Below the pieces are notes generated by a model, which was not told the DNA's origin, did no database searches, and saw only the letters and a list, made by a program, of their open reading frames with translations. Below, one piece after another: positions 6,455 through 7,616 of a stretch of 7,616 nucleotides of DNA (positions within the stretch are counted from its first letter, which is position 1; every line of letters starts with the position of its first letter). The translations under genes were made by a program, and so were the position numbers. This DNA is from Gammaproteobacteria bacterium (lineage in GTDB: Bacteria; Pseudomonadota; Gammaproteobacteria; Steroidobacterales; Steroidobacteraceae). The DNA is taken from NCBI GenBank assembly GCA_020846815.1, contig JADLDF010000539.1, forward strand, positions 1-7,616, written 5' to 3'.

Positions 6455-7616
6455 ATGCACGGCCCCCGGGATGGAGTCGTCGACGCCGCGCTGCGGCCGG
6501 ATCGTACCGCCGCGCCGCGTCCGCGCCAGGTGTGGCGCGGCGCGCGGCGCGACTCCGCCCGGGGCCAGGCGATGGTCTTCCTGTTGCCGATGCTGGCCGC
6601 GCTGGCAGCGGCCTTCCTGTTCGTCTTCGACGCCGGCCAGGCGGCCAGCGAGAAGCGCCGGCTGGTAGACGCCGCCGACGCCGCGGCGCTCAGCGCCGCG
6701 ACCTGGCAGGCGCGCGCGCTCAACTTCGAGGCCTACATGAACCGCGCCGTGATCGCCAACGAGGCGGCGATCGCGCAGTCGGTGAGCCTGCGCTCCTGGT
6801 CCGAGTACATGGACCGGATGCTGCCCGGCGCGGCGCTGCTGACGCGCTGGGTGCCGCTGCTGAACGTCGCGACGCTGGCCCTGCAGCGCATCTGGACGGG
6901 TTTCAACGCGGCGCTGCAACCGGGTCTCGGCACGATGGAAACGATGCTGAGTCTCGTCGACCACGACCTCGGTGCCGCGCAGCGCTATATGCATGCCGTC
7001 GCTCTGGCCGCGGTGCCCGATGCCGTGCGTGCCACGCTTGCGGCCAACGACCCACGCTACCGCCTGTCCGACGGCGGCGAGCTGCTGCTGGCGCGCTGGA
7101 TGGGCGAGTGGACGCGCTTCACTTCGCTCTACGGCGGCGCGTTCCGCTGGCGCCAGGCCGAGCTGCTGCGCCGCTCGAGCGACGGTTTCACCGGCGAGCG
7201 CAATGCGACGCTGGACCCACCTCTGGTCGGCGCGGTGCTGCGCTTCGAGAAGCGCGGCGGCACGGACCTCCTCGACTTCGAGACCTGGCGGGCCATGGAC
7301 ACGCTCGCGATGCACACCCGCTCGGGCCTGCTGTTCGGCCGCATGCGCGAGCAGCTGCCGCTCGGTTGGGGCGGCGCCGAGAACGGCCGCTTCACGGCGC
7401 TGCGCGGCGTGCATGGCGGCAGCCTGCGCGTCAATCCGCGCGCCTCGCGGCTCGCGATCGCCGCGATGCGGCCGCAGCGAGGCTACCTCGGCCTGCCGTC
7501 GCTGCGCGACGTCTCGGTCGCGCAGCGCGAGGAGCTCGATCCGCCGCGCATCGTCGTGCGCGCCGCCTTGCCCGGCGAGCAGATCGCCGACTCGGGTCGT
7601 GCGCTCGGCGGGGCGG
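6455..7616 (+). CDS. TadE/TadG-like pilus-assembly protein, 3' end outside window
   Basis: Open frame of 387 codons running off the right edge. A basic N-tail (1-36) leads into ARGQAMVFLLPMLAALAAAF, the N-terminal signature of TadE/TadG-like proteins, with one membrane segment at about 41-58. The following block KRRLVDAADAAALSAAT (67-83) and then QARALNFEAYMNRAVIANE (85-103) resembles the segment conserved after the anchor in TadG-related proteins (ADAAA, then NxxAYxNRA). The remaining residues should lie in the periplasm; no von Willebrand A motif is seen in the visible part. Such proteins are minor pseudopilin-like or assembly factors of Tad/Flp pili. ATG 6455 is chosen because it starts 3 bases after the pilin stop. 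The Shine-Dalgarno is weak (GAGCAG at 6443-6448), consistent with coupling. An alternative is GTG 6530, nearer the anchor. The rest of a Tad cluster would be expected to the right. Confidence 0.78.
   Translation, partial: MHGPRDGVVDAALRPDRTAAPRPRQVWRGARRDSARGQAMVFLLPMLAALAAAFLFVFDAGQAASEKRRLVDAADAAALSAATWQARALNFEAYMNRAVIANEAAIAQSVSLRSWSEYMDRMLPGAALLTRWVPLLNVATLALQRIWTGFNAALQPGLGTMETMLSLVDHDLGAAQRYMHAVALAAVPDAVRATLAANDPRYRLSDGGELLLARWMGEWTRFTSLYGGAFRWRQAELLRRSSDGFTGERNATLDPPLVGAVLRFEKRGGTDLLDFETWRAMDTLAMHTRSGLLFGRMREQLPLGWGGAENGRFTALRGVHGGSLRVNPRASRLAIAAMRPQRGYLGLPSLRDVSVAQREELDPPRIVVRAALPGEQIADSGRALGGA

Noticed and set aside
5960..7414. Upstream extension of the minus-strand S46 frame to about 7414
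   Set aside because: This would place nearly 490 residues antisense to the pilin and TadG-like genes before the signal peptide. The GAGGAG site and signal peptide at 5959 define the true start.

Overview
This is a very GC-rich window (by eye around 70% G+C) with dense, mirror-image open frames on both strands. It looks like ordinary chromosome of a proteobacterium. The S46 dipeptidyl-peptidase, the 600-residue acyl-CoA dehydrogenase and the Flp/Tad-type pilin genes together fit a gammaproteobacterium near Xanthomonadales or Nevskiales, but that placement is inference and no marker gene is present. I see no mobile elements, tRNA, rRNA or CRISPR arrays.

Layout from left to right. Positions 1-821 (+) hold formyltetrahydrofolate deformylase PurU, missing only its first few residues. 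After a 52-base gap comes a 329-residue zinc alcohol dehydrogenase family protein (874-1863, +). A 103-base gap follows, with a weak terminator-like hairpin and a possible promoter that would start transcription on the next start codon. A 605-residue acyl-CoA dehydrogenase of the long, DmdC-like type occupies 1967-3784 (+). It converges, across an 81-base gap with one weak hairpin, on a secreted S46-family serine dipeptidyl-peptidase (3866-5959, -). A 240-base divergent intergenic region then separates this peptidase from the start of a pilus cluster: a small Flp-type prepilin (6200-6451, +), followed after 3 bases by a TadE/TadG-like membrane-anchored pilus-assembly protein (6455 to beyond 7616, +).

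Functionally the window is a junction of three units. PurU releases formate and tetrahydrofolate from 10-formyl-THF, and the neighbouring dehydrogenase reads as an NADP-type oxidoreductase of unknown substrate. The acyl-CoA dehydrogenase is a catabolic flavoenzyme that probably has its own promoter. The S46 peptidase and the pilus genes diverge: the first is a periplasmic or surface dipeptide-releasing enzyme, and the second begins a Tad-like cluster that continues past the right edge. I found no convincing new system. The most worthwhile leads are the variant active-site surroundings of the S46 peptidase, the long polar tail of the Flp-like pilin paired with its TadG-like partner, and the predicted leaderless start of the acyl-CoA dehydrogenase.
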